From Ruminococcaceae bacterium UBA1405 (GTDB lineage Bacteria > Bacillota > Clostridia > Oscillospirales > Ruminococcaceae): 64,000 bases of DNA. The DNA lies in assembly GCA_002305685.1 (NCBI GenBank), contig DBQB01000016.1, positions 1 to 64,000 on the forward strand, in the 5' to 3' direction. The position numbers and the translations under genes are program-made. Positions 33,988 through 43,354 of this stretch are shown one piece after another. Every line of letters starts with the position of its first letter. The first letter of the stretch is position 1. The notes below the pieces were generated by a model, which worked only from the letters and a program-made list of their open reading frames with translations, had not been told where the DNA came from and did not search any database.

Positions 33988-35778
33988 TCACAGCGCTCGC
34001 AAAGAATTCACCAGCTGTTCGTCCGGGGTTACAATGGCAGTCTCATAGTTGTCATAGATCACCATTCCCGGTTTGGCGCCGTTGGGCTTTTTGACGTTTT
34101 TGATGATGGTATAATCCACCGCCACCCGGGTGGACTCCCTGGCCTTACTGTTATAGGCGGCAATGATGGCCGCCTGCTCCAGCGTGGTGTTGGGAACCGG
34201 CTTGCCATCCGCAATCACCACCGTATGGGAACCAGGAATCTTCTGGGTATGAAACCAGATATCATAATTGCGGCTCTCTTTGAGGGTTAAACGATCGTTC
34301 TGCACATTGTTGCGCCCACAGAGAATGGTAAAACCGTCGGTGGAGATATATTTCATCGGCGGCAGTTTTTCCTCCTTGGGCTGTTTGCGGCTCTTGTTGC
34401 CGGGGCGCTGTTTCTGATTCTTTGCGGGCGCGCTGCGCAGATATCCCTGCTCCCCCAGCTCCGAGCGTATGGCGTTAAGTTCCGCCTCGGTGCGGGCACG
34501 GGTCAATGCATCAAATACTGAGTCCAAATAGACCAGCTCTTGTTCGCCCTGGGCAATCAGCTCCCGCAGTTTCTTTTCGGCGGTATCCGCCTTGCGGTAT
34601 TCGTTGTAGTAGCGCTGGGCATTCTGAGAAGGGGTCAGCGCCGGGTCCAGCGCAATGGCGATTTCCGGCATTCCTTCCTCAAAGAAGTTTTCCACCCGCA
34701 CCACCGATTGCCCCTTCTTCATCTGGTAAAGGTTGGCATGGAGCAGATCTCCGTACCGGCGCAGCGTCTCCCGCTGGGTACTCTGCATCAGTTCCTCTTT
34801 CTGGGTGGCTACTTTCCGGGTAATCCGATCGGTGGCGTTGATCAGCAGGCGCAGCATATCGTTGGAACGCTGCCGCATCCGGTCCACCAGATCCCGCTCG
34901 CTGTAAAAGGTATCCAGCAGCGCACAGTACCCGTCGCATCCTCGGGTCATCATCGCCCTACCGTATTGATGTATCTCAATAAAAGAAAAATCTTTTGGCT
35001 TTCCGCTGAGATCCAGCACCAACGTAGGAGCGCCTTCCCCCGTTACCGCCTTGGCCAGCTGTCCCAGCCCGAAACGCAGCCGGTCACGCTCTCCCTGTCC
35101 CAGTTGAGAATATTGGGTGTGCTCTCCCCGGTTGACATAATGGGCCAGCTCCCTGGCCACAATGGGAGAAATTCCCATAACCGTATCCATCAGCACCTTG
35201 GAGAGCTCCACATCCCGGCCTTTGTCCATTCTGGCAATCATCTCGTCGGGCGTCGCTCCCACCAGACTGAGTTTATCCTGCATCGGCGGCAGATGATACT
35301 GCATTCCTGGCAAAACCTGTCGAACCGCCGACATCTCCTCATCCACATGCTTGATGGATTCCATAATCCTTCCGGTTTGATCCACCACAATGATATTGCT
35401 GTGCCGTCCCATGATCTCCACCGCAACGGTGATGCGCACCAGGTCTCCAAGCTCGTTGAGGGTCTCAAATCCCAGATGGACGATGCGATCCATCGAGATC
35501 TGACGGATCTCCACCAGCCGTGCACTGCCCAGATGTTTGCGCAGGAACATACAGAACATGGGAGGCGTCTTGGGATTTTCAAAGGACGCTTGGGTAAACT
35601 GTATCCGCGCGCTGTCCGCGTTTGCACTCAGCAGCAGCTTTCCGGATCCGCCTTTCCAGCGCAGCACAAAAATAATCTCCTCCCGTCCCGGCTGAAAAAT
35701 CCGGTCCACCCGCGCATCCAGCGCCGTTTGGGAGATTTCCTCCAACAATTTTGACAAAAATGCGCCATCAAGCGCCAT
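33988..35778 (-). CDS. rqcH: RqcH (NFACT family) ribosome quality control factor
   Basis: 596-aa Rqc2/NEMF homologue that binds stalled 50S-peptidyl-tRNA complexes and adds C-terminal Ala tails to mark the nascent chain for degradation. An NFACT-N domain (about 1-220, including MGRHSNIIVVD), a long coiled-coil middle (about 280-430) and an NFACT-R domain (about 465-575, DGFTILCGRNNVQND and DIWFHTQKIPGSHTVV) are all present. Older annotations call it a fibronectin-binding protein. It is located below nif3 on the same strand. Confidence 0.94.
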   Translation of the reverse strand: MALDGAFLSKLLEEISQTALDARVDRIFQPGREEIIFVLRWKGGSGKLLLSANADSARIQFTQASFENPKTPPMFCMFLRKHLGSARLVEIRQISMDRIVHLGFETLNELGDLVRITVAVEIMGRHSNIIVVDQTGRIMESIKHVDEEMSAVRQVLPGMQYHLPPMQDKLSLVGATPDEMIARMDKGRDVELSKVLMDTVMGISPIVARELAHYVNRGEHTQYSQLGQGERDRLRFGLGQLAKAVTGEGAPTLVLDLSGKPKDFSFIEIHQYGRAMMTRGCDGYCALLDTFYSERDLVDRMRQRSNDMLRLLINATDRITRKVATQKEELMQSTQRETLRRYGDLLHANLYQMKKGQSVVRVENFFEEGMPEIAIALDPALTPSQNAQRYYNEYRKADTAEKKLRELIAQGEQELVYLDSVFDALTRARTEAELNAIRSELGEQGYLRSAPAKNQKQRPGNKSRKQPKEEKLPPMKYISTDGFTILCGRNNVQNDRLTLKESRNYDIWFHTQKIPGSHTVVIADGKPVPNTTLEQAAIIAAYNSKARESTRVAVDYTIIKNVKKPNGAKPGMVIYDNYETAIVTPDEQLVNSLRAL

Positions 35779-35834
35779 GATCCATCACCTATCCCTTAAC
35801 ATTTGCTGTGCCCGATTTGACTGCTCTATGACAG

Positions 35835-36884
35835 TTACCGCCACTGTAACGGCTGCTGCTGTACATAGGGTAGTATCTCCAACTGTGGAAATTCCCGCTC
35901 CAGCTTTCTGGTGATCGCAGGAACCATCAAAATTTCTGTGCCATAGTGTCCGGCGTCAATCATCACAATTCCCATTTCCAGTGCGTCCTGCGCCACGTTA
36001 TGCTTGATCTCGGAGGTAATCAGTGCCTCAATCCCCTGACGGGCACAGGCGTAAAGCAACGATCCTCCGGCACCGGAACATACGCCGATACGGTTCAGGT
36101 AATACCCTTCCATCCCTTCCCGGCAGACAAGTCCGGCGGAATCCAGGCCCAACCGCTCTTTGACATAGCTGAGCAGCCCGTCCGGCGTCAGCGGCACCGG
36201 CAGGACCCCCATACGGCTGCTGTATACCACCGAACTTCTGACAACGTCCTCGGTTACATCGTAAAATGGATGCGGATCGGGAGACGACTGAAGCATCTCG
36301 CGCAGCACCGCAGACGCAGTTTCCGGGGCACACACCGTCTCCAGCAGAACCATCGGAGTACCTGACGCTCCGCCTTCCATACCTCCATCGGCCCATACCT
36401 GACACGGAGATACGGAGAAGGATTCCGCACCGGCCCCAGCCATAGCAGCCATCACCGTATCCACCCATCCCTGGCGCACGCGCAGCGCAATCTTGCGGTA
36501 AGGGGTGCGGCTGATCTCATCAAAACCTGCCACAGACTGCAAATCCAGCCGTTTGGCCAAAAGATCGTTCAGTCCTCCTTTGGCCATATCCAGATTGGTG
36601 TGGGCGCTGAGCACCGATACCCCGTGACGGATATACTGATACACCACCGAGTCCTGGGAAATTCGCTTGAGCGGATGAAAGATCACCGGGTGGTGGGTCA
36701 CCACCAGCTCGGCGCCCACTCCCAGCGCATACTCCAGTGTTTCCATTGTAGCGTCCAGGGATACAACCACCTTGGTTACCTCTGCATTGCCGCTGCCCAG
36801 CAAAATCCCTACATTATCATATTCCATCGCCGTGGAAAACGGCGCAAATTCATCGATTTTATCATAAATATCCTGAATCTTCAT
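35835..36884 (-). CDS. Nif3-like dinuclear metal-centre hexameric protein
   Basis: 349-aa NIF3 (YqfO-type) protein. The metal ligands are visible in THHPVIFHPLK (residues 63-73), SAHTNLD and the late DAGHYGTE motif. A central insert (about residues 125-230) matches the extra YqfO/PII-like domain of Bacillus-type members. The biochemical role is not established. The start overlaps the trmK stop by four bases, the conserved trmK-nif3 order of Firmicutes. Confidence 0.93.
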   Translation of the reverse strand: MKIQDIYDKIDEFAPFSTAMEYDNVGILLGSGNAEVTKVVVSLDATMETLEYALGVGAELVVTHHPVIFHPLKRISQDSVVYQYIRHGVSVLSAHTNLDMAKGGLNDLLAKRLDLQSVAGFDEISRTPYRKIALRVRQGWVDTVMAAMAGAGAESFSVSPCQVWADGGMEGGASGTPMVLLETVCAPETASAVLREMLQSSPDPHPFYDVTEDVVRSSVVYSSRMGVLPVPLTPDGLLSYVKERLGLDSAGLVCREGMEGYYLNRIGVCSGAGGSLLYACARQGIEALITSEIKHNVAQDALEMGIVMIDAGHYGTEILMVPAITRKLEREFPQLEILPYVQQQPLQWR

Positions 36885-37654
36885 AGCATATTATCCTTTC
36901 TGGAGCGGTCGGCTCCTTCCAAACGGGCGCATAGCTGCGCCAGTGTGTCTTCCAGCTGTCGGCACTCCTCCACCGCAGCAGACCCATGCTCCTCCTGAGA
37001 GGCGCTTAGCCCCTGCAGCCGCAGCTCCAAGGCCTGTTTTCTGCGGGACAGATAACCTTTTTCCCAAGCAGTCAATGGTTTATCCTGTACCGCCAGCAGA
37101 CCGGCTGCACAAAACAGCGGAAAACATGGTGCCGGAATCTCCATTTTACCGGAGCGTACCCGCAAAATGGGGTAGAAGAATTTTCCTTGCTGCGCCACCT
37201 GTTCTTCCAAAATCCGATATCCGTTGCATACCAGCCAAAGGCGCAGATGGTCCGCCTTGGTATTGGGCTGCAACAGATATTCTATCTGCTGCGCCTGCTG
37301 CCAACCGGCCTGGGACAGAATATGAACCATCATATCCCCGCCCATCCCGGCAATCACCACTCGGTCTACCATTTCCGGGGACAAAGCAGCCAATCCATCT
37401 GAGAGCCGCAGTTCCACCCCCTGCACACCATAGCACTCCAACGTCCTGCGCGCCCGCTCCAACGGCTGAGGATTGATGTCACAAGCGTAACCTTTGGCAA
37501 TTTGGCCTGTCAAGGCCAGATAACTTACCAGATACCCATGGTCCGTCCCCACATCGGCCAGGCGCAATCCAGATCTTCCTTCCGGATTGACCAGATCGGC
37601 TATCGCCTGTAACCGGCGGTCGAGGCGCGGATATCGTTCCGATTGAATTTGCAT
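36881..37654 (-). CDS. trmK: tRNA (adenine22-N1)-methyltransferase TrmK
   Basis: 257-aa COG2384 enzyme that methylates A22 in tRNA using SAM. Motif I is LADVGTDHGYLVSYLAL (near residues 33-49). IAGMGGDMMVHIL is the family-specific catalytic-loop region. A C-terminal coiled coil (about 190-250) matches B. subtilis TrmK. GGAGT precedes the ATG, and the gene is coupled to nif3 downstream. In many Firmicutes this pair lies next to sigA; here an MFS gene is upstream instead. Confidence 0.93.
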   Translation of the reverse strand: MQIQSERYPRLDRRLQAIADLVNPEGRSGLRLADVGTDHGYLVSYLALTGQIAKGYACDINPQPLERARRTLECYGVQGVELRLSDGLAALSPEMVDRVVIAGMGGDMMVHILSQAGWQQAQQIEYLLQPNTKADHLRLWLVCNGYRILEEQVAQQGKFFYPILRVRSGKMEIPAPCFPLFCAAGLLAVQDKPLTAWEKGYLSRRKQALELRLQGLSASQEEHGSAAVEECRQLEDTLAQLCARLEGADRSRKDNML

Positions 37655-37687
37655 ATTGGATACTCCTATATATAAGATACTCTTTCC

Positions 37688-38956
37688 TCAAGACTGCGGG
37701 AGAGCCTCCTGTGCCTGCCGCTCCATCAGTTTGGAGCTGTAGCGCAGCTGCGCATACATGATAAACTGGAACAGTGTCAGCACGATGATGGCCAATACCG
37801 AACCAAAGGTCGTGGAAGGCATCAATAGTGTAATACCGATACCCAAAATCCGCCCGGTATTGAGGAAGCATTCCCGGATGGCTAATATTTCTCCCTTAAG
37901 AGGAAGCGCTTTGGGGGAGGAATAGATACCTGCCACAAAGATAGAAAAAGCTGGGTTTACCAGATAAGGGCTAAAGAACGAGTTGATCACACTGAACATC
38001 AGAATTGTAGCGGGACTCAGCTTCAACAGCAGCATCAGCGCCGCCGCCAGCAGCACCATTACAGAAATGCGCACACTCCGCAGCCGGGTCTGAGTCCGAA
38101 CCAGTTTTCCGTAAAAGGTGGCGGCCAAAATAGAACCAACGCTGGCCAGCAAGGTGTTCACTCCGACAATCATCTCGTCGGTAATAATCTGAAACAGCAA
38201 AATATTGAGGAAAAATCCGATGGTACCCTCTCGAATCCCCTTGACGGTATCACAAAGGCAGAGATTGAGAAAGAGACGGTCGGTAAAACAGAGCTTTGCA
38301 GCGCTGCGGTAATCGGTTTTGGGGCTGTCCGCAAAGAAAGGTTCTGTCCGGGTGGAAAGATAGATGGTAAACAGTGCAATCACCATAGCAACACTGAACA
38401 TCACCCGATAACCGGTGGTGCTACCATGAAAACGGGAGATTACCAGACCGGAAAGAAACGGCACCGTCAAAGAGATAAAACCGCCTCCCAAGGAAAGTAG
38501 TCCCATAGCAGTATCCCGGTTGTGGTCGGAGGAATAGGCGGTAAGAGCCATAGAATCGGAGATCCAGTAAAAACCACTGGCTAAGCCGGAGAGCAGCGCG
38601 ATCAAAAACATAGAATACTGCAGCATCCCCATGGTGGAGAGAAATACCGCATACATCAAAATAAAGAACAGAATTCCCAGCTGCAGCGAAAGGCGCGGGG
38701 TTGTTTTGCGAAGGAACGCCACCGCAACCAGCATAAAAAAACCGGTGCCGAAATAGTTGATCACGTTATACAGCATAACCGATTTGGAATCCCCTGTGGC
38801 CCGGATCAACAGCGTGGCCACAAATGCGCCATGGATGTTGGTAAAGACGGAAAAGGAAAAACGCATGGCAAAAAACCGAAGAAAACGGTCTTCCAGCCGG
38901 TCAATGCCCAGTGCCATAATGGTTTGAGAACGAAATCTGGCAATCATATGTTTCAT
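37688..38956 (-). CDS. Major facilitator superfamily transporter
   Basis: 422-aa integral membrane protein with about 12 hydrophobic segments. The start is the ATG at 38956 (MKHMIARFRSQ) with GGAGG nine bases upstream; a longer frame adds a non-hydrophobic Cys-containing leader without a ribosome site. The substrate is not identifiable. The central cytoplasmic loop (STRTEPFFADSPKTDY) is short. The next gene downstream is trmK, 33 bp away. Confidence 0.82.
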   Translation of the reverse strand: MKHMIARFRSQTIMALGIDRLEDRFLRFFAMRFSFSVFTNIHGAFVATLLIRATGDSKSVMLYNVINYFGTGFFMLVAVAFLRKTTPRLSLQLGILFFILMYAVFLSTMGMLQYSMFLIALLSGLASGFYWISDSMALTAYSSDHNRDTAMGLLSLGGGFISLTVPFLSGLVISRFHGSTTGYRVMFSVAMVIALFTIYLSTRTEPFFADSPKTDYRSAAKLCFTDRLFLNLCLCDTVKGIREGTIGFFLNILLFQIITDEMIVGVNTLLASVGSILAATFYGKLVRTQTRLRSVRISVMVLLAAALMLLLKLSPATILMFSVINSFFSPYLVNPAFSIFVAGIYSSPKALPLKGEILAIRECFLNTGRILGIGITLLMPSTTFGSVLAIIVLTLFQFIMYAQLRYSSKLMERQAQEALPQS

Positions 38957-39107
38957 CGCTGAATCCCTCCAATGGAGAAAATATTCCCCTGTCCTGCGGC
39001 AACATCCAAACAGGGGGTTGGTACAGACGGCGAAGCAACGGACAACTTTGGCAAGATTTTCTGCCACTATCATATCATTCTCCGGGAGAAGGCGCAACAG
39101 AAAAGCG

Positions 39108-39143
39108 AAAAAAAACCGGCGTCCCAGCTAAGGGGCGCCGGTT
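39108..39143 (-). terminator. Intrinsic terminator of the oppA-like gene
   Basis: Minus strand: AACCGGCGCCCC / GGGACGCCGGTT stem (one wobble) with a 6-nt loop and eight T. It starts 66 bp past the stop codon. Confidence 0.9.
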
Positions 39144-39209
39144 GGCGATTGGTTTTACACAACATCCAGCAGATGTCACAAAGAAAACCTTTTTTCTGAT
39201 ACCGTACGA

Positions 39210-40916
39210 TTACTGTGCCAAGCTGGCATGGTTGAAGTAGATGGTACCACCGGGGTTGGCCCAAACGCCTTCGATATAAGGCTGTTTGAGAACAACGGGC
39301 TGCTGGGTCAGAAGGGGAATCAGATAAGCCTGCTCATTAACCAGGTATTCCTCCGCCTCATGCAGCGCGGTGATGTATTCCTGGGTATCGACAATATTGT
39401 AGGCGTCCGCAATCATCTGATCGTAGGTAGCGTCGGAAACACAAGGCTCAATCTGGTTTTCGGTCATAAAGGTCTTGAGATAGGTCAGAGGATCGGTGGA
39501 GCTGGCAATGGAATAACGGGCCATCTGGAAGTCGCCGTAATCCACATAATCGTAGAACACACCCATCTCAACCGCTTTCAGTTCCACCTCCACACCGATG
39601 GCGGCCCACAGCTGCTGAAGCATCTGTGCCACGTCGGCATGGAACTGGGCATTGGAATACAGGTACTCCAACTTCAGAGGATTGGATTCATTGTAACCAG
39701 CTTCCGCCAGCAGAGCTTTGGCTTCCTCCACATTGTAAGGAAGATAATCGTTGGCCTCAGCGCGGAAATCTCCATTCAGGCCTTCAAAGCCATAGGGAAC
39801 CATACCGTTAAGGGGAGTCACATAATCACCGCCGTTGAGCACGGTGAGCATAGCGTCCTTGTTGACGGCCAGGGCAAGGGCTTTCCGAACACGGACATCC
39901 TTGAGGGCTTCTACACCCTTGGTGCCGCTGTTGAGAGCTACAAAATAGGTGGAAGTATAGCTGTCAGGCTTGAAGAAGTAATCGGCATACTCGGTGCTGG
40001 AACCAATGGTAGCGGGAACGTTGAAGGCCATATCAATCTGACCAGCCTTAAAGGCAGCCAACTGGGCATTCTCATCCGGCATTACCTGATAGGTAATCTG
40101 ATCCAGACCAATCTCATCGGCCATGTAATAGTTCTCGTTCTTTACATATACAGCGCTTTCATTTTCGTTGCAGGAAGCCAGCTGATAGGCGCCGACTGTG
40201 GGATATCCGGGCTGCAAAGACCAGGTGCTCTCATGCTCCACAGCGAAATCCGCCCGCAGAGGTGCAAAAGCATTGCCGCCAACGATCTTGATAAAGTAAG
40301 GACAGGGTGTTTTCAACTCAATCACCAGCGTGTAGTCGTCAGGAGCGCTGACGCCAACGTCAGTCATATCAGCCACATCCATCATAGCCTCATTGGCTTC
40401 CTCGGCACCTTTGATGAAGCGGCACATATCGGCAGCAACATAAGTATTGTCAGGGCCATAACCGATGGTACGTTTGATACCATATACCCAGTCGTGAGCG
40501 GTCAAGGGCTGTCCGTCGCTCCACTCAACACCTTCCTTAATTTTGAAGGTATAGGTCAGACCGTCTTCGCTGATGGTGTAATCCTCACACATCATGTTCT
40601 CCAGCACACCCTCTTCATTGGTGCGGAACAGGCCCACAGTGCCGTTGGAGATGATATGCGCCAGATGGGTGGTGGAGTTCAGGCCAGGATCCAGATTGGC
40701 AATCTGAGAAGCGACCGCCACAACAATCGAAGCGTCCTCGGCAGAAGAAGAGGAATCGGAAGAGACCTCAGAGGAAACGGTGCTGCTATCGGAGCTGGAT
40801 GCAGCGGAGGAATCTGTGCTAGAAGTCGTGCCGCTGGAGCAGCCGGCCAGCAGCATACTGGCGCCCACAACCGCAGCCAGGATCTTTGCTGTCAGTTTTT
40901 TCACGTTAATCACCAT
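39210..40916 (-). CDS. OppA-type peptide-binding lipoprotein, without adjacent permease genes
   Basis: 568-aa family 5 extracellular solute-binding protein. The signal peptide ends in the lipobox LLAGC (Cys near residue 26), followed by a Ser-rich tether (about 28-58). The binding domain shows the usual YTFKIKEGVEWSDGQPLTAHDWVY-like block, split here by my reading near residues 118-141. It captures oligopeptides for an ABC importer, but no permease or ATPase gene lies beside it. Start could be ATG 40916 or the GTG at 40904 (VKKLTAK), which has GGTGAT close upstream. Expression is probably high, judged by its promoter and terminator. Confidence 0.92.
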   Translation of the reverse strand: MVINVKKLTAKILAAVVGASMLLAGCSSGTTSSTDSSAASSSDSSTVSSEVSSDSSSSAEDASIVVAVASQIANLDPGLNSTTHLAHIISNGTVGLFRTNEEGVLENMMCEDYTISEDGLTYTFKIKEGVEWSDGQPLTAHDWVYGIKRTIGYGPDNTYVAADMCRFIKGAEEANEAMMDVADMTDVGVSAPDDYTLVIELKTPCPYFIKIVGGNAFAPLRADFAVEHESTWSLQPGYPTVGAYQLASCNENESAVYVKNENYYMADEIGLDQITYQVMPDENAQLAAFKAGQIDMAFNVPATIGSSTEYADYFFKPDSYTSTYFVALNSGTKGVEALKDVRVRKALALAVNKDAMLTVLNGGDYVTPLNGMVPYGFEGLNGDFRAEANDYLPYNVEEAKALLAEAGYNESNPLKLEYLYSNAQFHADVAQMLQQLWAAIGVEVELKAVEMGVFYDYVDYGDFQMARYSIASSTDPLTYLKTFMTENQIEPCVSDATYDQMIADAYNIVDTQEYITALHEAEEYLVNEQAYLIPLLTQQPVVLKQPYIEGVWANPGGTIYFNHASLAQ

Positions 40917-40933
40917 TCTTCGTTGGATTTATC

Positions 40934-40973
40934 AGTCTGAACAACACGGTTACAAAATCCGAGATTTCAGACT
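40934..40973 (-). other. Leader hairpin in the oppA-like mRNA
   Basis: Minus strand: perfect 8-bp arms AGTCTGAA (40966-40973) and TTCAGACT (40934-40941) around 24 nt, ending 17 bp before the start codon. It may affect translation or mRNA stability. Confidence 0.4.
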
Positions 40974-41021
40974 TTCCTCATTGGAGTAAATAAAAATTCA
41001 CTCAAATGAAAGTTTAATACA

Positions 41022-41050
41022 ATAATAACGGCTGTTTACCAAAAAGTCAA
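41022..41050 (-). promoter_or_regulatory. Promoter of the oppA-like gene
   Basis: Minus strand: TTGACT (41045-41050), 17-bp spacer, TATTAT (41022-41027), 106 bp upstream of the ATG. In the gap 40917-41342, the stretch 41051-41286 shows no further feature I can support. Confidence 0.7.
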
Positions 41051-41286
41051 GAGAAAAACATAATAAATATACATAAACTTTTTTCTCAGATCTAATCTTT
41101 TTTGTCTATCCAGCAACAAGCGTTGACATTTTATCCAAATAGTCCTCGAATAATCCGCATTTATGTCTGCAAAACGCCAAATCCAAGTGCGATTTGGCCG
41201 CATAAACGGAATGAGAATCCTTCCGAAAATTTGAAAAAAGGGCTTGAGAATGAATTTTTATTCATGTCCAGCCCCGCGTCGCCCTA

Positions 41287-41325
41287 TCAAAAAATGCCCG
41301 CCGTATATACAGCGGACATTTTTTC
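41287..41325 (-). terminator. Intrinsic terminator after spoVM
   Basis: Minus strand: AAAAATGTCCGC pairs with GCGGGCATTTTT (one mismatch) around a short loop, followed by a run of T. It ends the long spoVM super-operon. Confidence 0.75.
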
Positions 41326-41342
41326 TGCTTAACGATACAAGA

Positions 41343-41426
41343 TCAATTATTTTCCTTTTCAATTTTAAAAAAGATACGCAGCAACCCTGCCAAAAAACGC
41401 GGACTTTTCACCACAACGATCTTCAT
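41343..41426 (-). CDS. spoVM: Stage V sporulation protein SpoVM (27 aa)
   Basis: 27-residue amphipathic peptide reading MKIVVVKSPRFLAGLLRIFF then KIEKENN. SpoVM binds convex membrane of the forespore and anchors SpoIVA to start spore-coat assembly. The pattern of a short beta start, a Pro near position 9, and a Leu/Arg/Phe amphipathic helix matches the family (26 aa in B. subtilis). GAGGGG lies upstream of the ATG at 41426. Position below thiN at the end of the priA-rsgA cluster is the conserved location. Confidence 0.92.
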   Translation of the reverse strand: MKIVVVKSPRFLAGLLRIFFKIEKENN

Positions 41427-41446
41427 AACCCCTCACCCGTCCTTCC

Positions 41447-41593
41447 CTAACATAGCAGTACCAGCAGTCCCAATGCCACCAGTACAATCGCTGCCAACAC
41501 CAATACCAGCCGCACTGGGCAGAACATTGCCAGCAGCAGCCCTAAGCCAAACGCAACAGCTGCCATACATACGCCCTCGCACAAGCCGCGCAT
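41447..41593 (-). CDS. Small hydrophobic peptide (48 aa) between thiN and spoVM
   Basis: ATG at 41593 with a strong GGGAGGGG ribosome site; stops at TAG 20 bp before spoVM. The peptide starts MRGLCEGVCMAAVAFGLG and has two hydrophobic stretches (about residues 10-24 and 28-47), ending LLVLLC. It would be a membrane peptide with four Cys. I do not recognise a family. Its ribosome site, spacing and sporulation-cluster position argue it is real; too short for a firm call. Confidence 0.65.
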   Translation of the reverse strand: MRGLCEGVCMAAVAFGLGLLLAMFCPVRLVLVLAAIVLVALGLLVLLC

Positions 41594-41673
41594 CTTCCAC
41601 CCCTCCCTGCAGGCTCCTATGCTGCATTATATGCACAAGAAACCTACAAGGTGAAAGCGGGATAGGGGTCCTC

Positions 41674-42333
41674 TCACTCTTTCTGCGCAATCACGCAGAT
41701 CAGGGTACCTTTTCGGATGGTAATACGCGCGCATGGGGCGTCCTCTGCAAATTCATTGCTCACCCCCAACGGAAATTCGGCGGTGAGCACCGCATCCTGA
41801 AGGGGATAGGAAAGCCCTTCCAACGTCACCCCTTCACAGGGGGCTCCCATACACAAAAAACTGATGTAGCAGTTTTCTTCCCGGGGGATCTCCGTCACCC
41901 CCTGTGTCACCGCAAAAATCCGGTTGCGGGGATCTGCCAACGTTACCCGCAACCCCAGCGTCAAGCCAAAAAGGATCGACTGGATGTTCCCGATGGCATG
42001 ATCCTGACGTCCACCAAAGCATCCTAAAACCTCTACCTCCTGGTATCCGTATTCCGCCATATACCGCAGCGCCAAAATCAGGTCGGTATCATCCTTGCGT
42101 ACCGGAAAAACCAGCTTCTCCAAATGAGTCACCTTTTCTGGAGCACAGGAATCAAAATCCCCCATCAGCACATCCGGTTCTATTCCGGCGGAGAGGGCAC
42201 GCAGATACCCTCCGTCGGCACACAGAATACAGTCTGCATCTTTGGCCCGTGCTGCCGCAAATGCATCATCCCACTCCGGTGCGGCGCAAAAAATCAGACC
42301 TTTTTTTTCTTCTTTTTGCTGTCTGTCCACCAT
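41674..42333 (-). CDS. thiN: Thiamine diphosphokinase
   Basis: 219-aa thiamine pyrophosphokinase (thiamine + ATP to thiamine diphosphate). The family motifs CADGGYLRAL, PDVLMGDFDS and KDDTDLILAL are intact, as are GCFGGRQDHAIGN and the C-terminal beta domain. The ATG at 42333 follows AGGTGA by nine bases; a GTG directly before it is an alternative. It lies between rsgA and the spoVM region as in B. subtilis, but rpe is not present between rsgA and thiN. Confidence 0.95.
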   Translation of the reverse strand: MVDRQQKEEKKGLIFCAAPEWDDAFAAARAKDADCILCADGGYLRALSAGIEPDVLMGDFDSCAPEKVTHLEKLVFPVRKDDTDLILALRYMAEYGYQEVEVLGCFGGRQDHAIGNIQSILFGLTLGLRVTLADPRNRIFAVTQGVTEIPREENCYISFLCMGAPCEGVTLEGLSYPLQDAVLTAEFPLGVSNEFAEDAPCARITIRKGTLICVIAQKE

Positions 42334-42450
42334 CACTGCCGTTCACCTGTCCCTTGTCTCGTCTCAATCTTTTGTTTTATGAAGCCAAAGACAATCTTCC
42401 TGAAAAATCCTTCAACCGCATACAACACAAACACGCCTGCGAATCCAAAA

Positions 42451-43335
42451 TCAAAGCTCCCATTCTTTGAGATTCTTGGCCTCCTGGTACATGGCGCAGT
42501 AGTTGTCGTAACGGCTTTGATGAATCTTGCCTTCCGCAACTGCTTCACGGACGGCGCATCCCTTTTCCGCCGTGTGAGAACACCCGGTAAACTGGCATCT
42601 TCCCAAATATGGGGCAAACTCCCGGAAACAGTCCTCCAGTTCTCCCTTGCGTATCACCTCAAAGCGCTGATAGTCCACTGCGGAAAATCCTGGTGTATCC
42701 GCAACCCATCCGCCTTCCGGCAGCGGATACAATTCTACATGCCGGGTGGTATGCCGTCCTCGTCCCAGCTTGATGCTGATACCCGCCGTCTGTAGACCTA
42801 GCCGCGGATCAATAGCGTTGAGAAGGGTCGATTTTCCTACCCCGGAATTCCCGGTAAACGCCGACACCTTTCCTTTGAGCAGCGCCTTTACCTCCTCAAC
42901 CCCTTCTCCTGTTAGACTGCATACCTGGACCGTCTGAATTCCCGCATCTTGATAGATGGAGGCTAGCGCTACGGTATCTCCCAAATCTCCTTTGGTAAAA
43001 ACCAGAATCGGTTCGATCTCCTTCTTTTCGCAGATTGCAATCATCCGGTCCAATACTGCCAGATTGGGTGCTGGCTGTGCACAGGAAGAAACCAGCACCA
43101 ACTGATCCAGATTCGCCAGAGGCGGACGTAAAAGATGGTTGCGTCTGGGACCCAAGGATAAAATATACCCCTTTCCCCCATCGGTCATTTCCAGCACCGC
43201 CCAGTCCCCCACACAGGGGGATATCTTTTCATTTCGAAAGACGCCTCTAGCCCGGCACTCCACCGCCCCGTCCTGGGTATCCACATAATAAAAGCCACCC
43301 AATAGTTTGATAATCCTGCCCTCTTTTGTCCCCAT
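42451..43335 (-). CDS. rsgA: Ribosome small-subunit-dependent GTPase A
   Basis: 294-aa circularly permuted GTPase that helps mature and check the 30S subunit. An N-terminal OB fold (about 1-65) is followed by the permuted G domain: G4 (FTKGD) precedes G1 GNSGVGKST and G3 DTPGFS. A C-terminal zinc finger follows (CRFTGCSHTAEKGC). AAGGAGAGG lies before the ATG. It follows prkC, its known regulatory kinase partner in Firmicutes, across a 12-bp-stem hairpin. Confidence 0.97.
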   Translation of the reverse strand: MGTKEGRIIKLLGGFYYVDTQDGAVECRARGVFRNEKISPCVGDWAVLEMTDGGKGYILSLGPRRNHLLRPPLANLDQLVLVSSCAQPAPNLAVLDRMIAICEKKEIEPILVFTKGDLGDTVALASIYQDAGIQTVQVCSLTGEGVEEVKALLKGKVSAFTGNSGVGKSTLLNAIDPRLGLQTAGISIKLGRGRHTTRHVELYPLPEGGWVADTPGFSAVDYQRFEVIRKGELEDCFREFAPYLGRCQFTGCSHTAEKGCAVREAVAEGKIHQSRYDNYCAMYQEAKNLKEWEL

Positions 43336-43354
43336 ATTCCTCTCCTTGCCATTT

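Noticed and set aside
39228..40940. 570-codon open frame on the plus strand
   Set aside because: It is antisense to the full oppA-like gene, has no recognisable domain, and the opposite strand has signal peptide, promoter and terminator.
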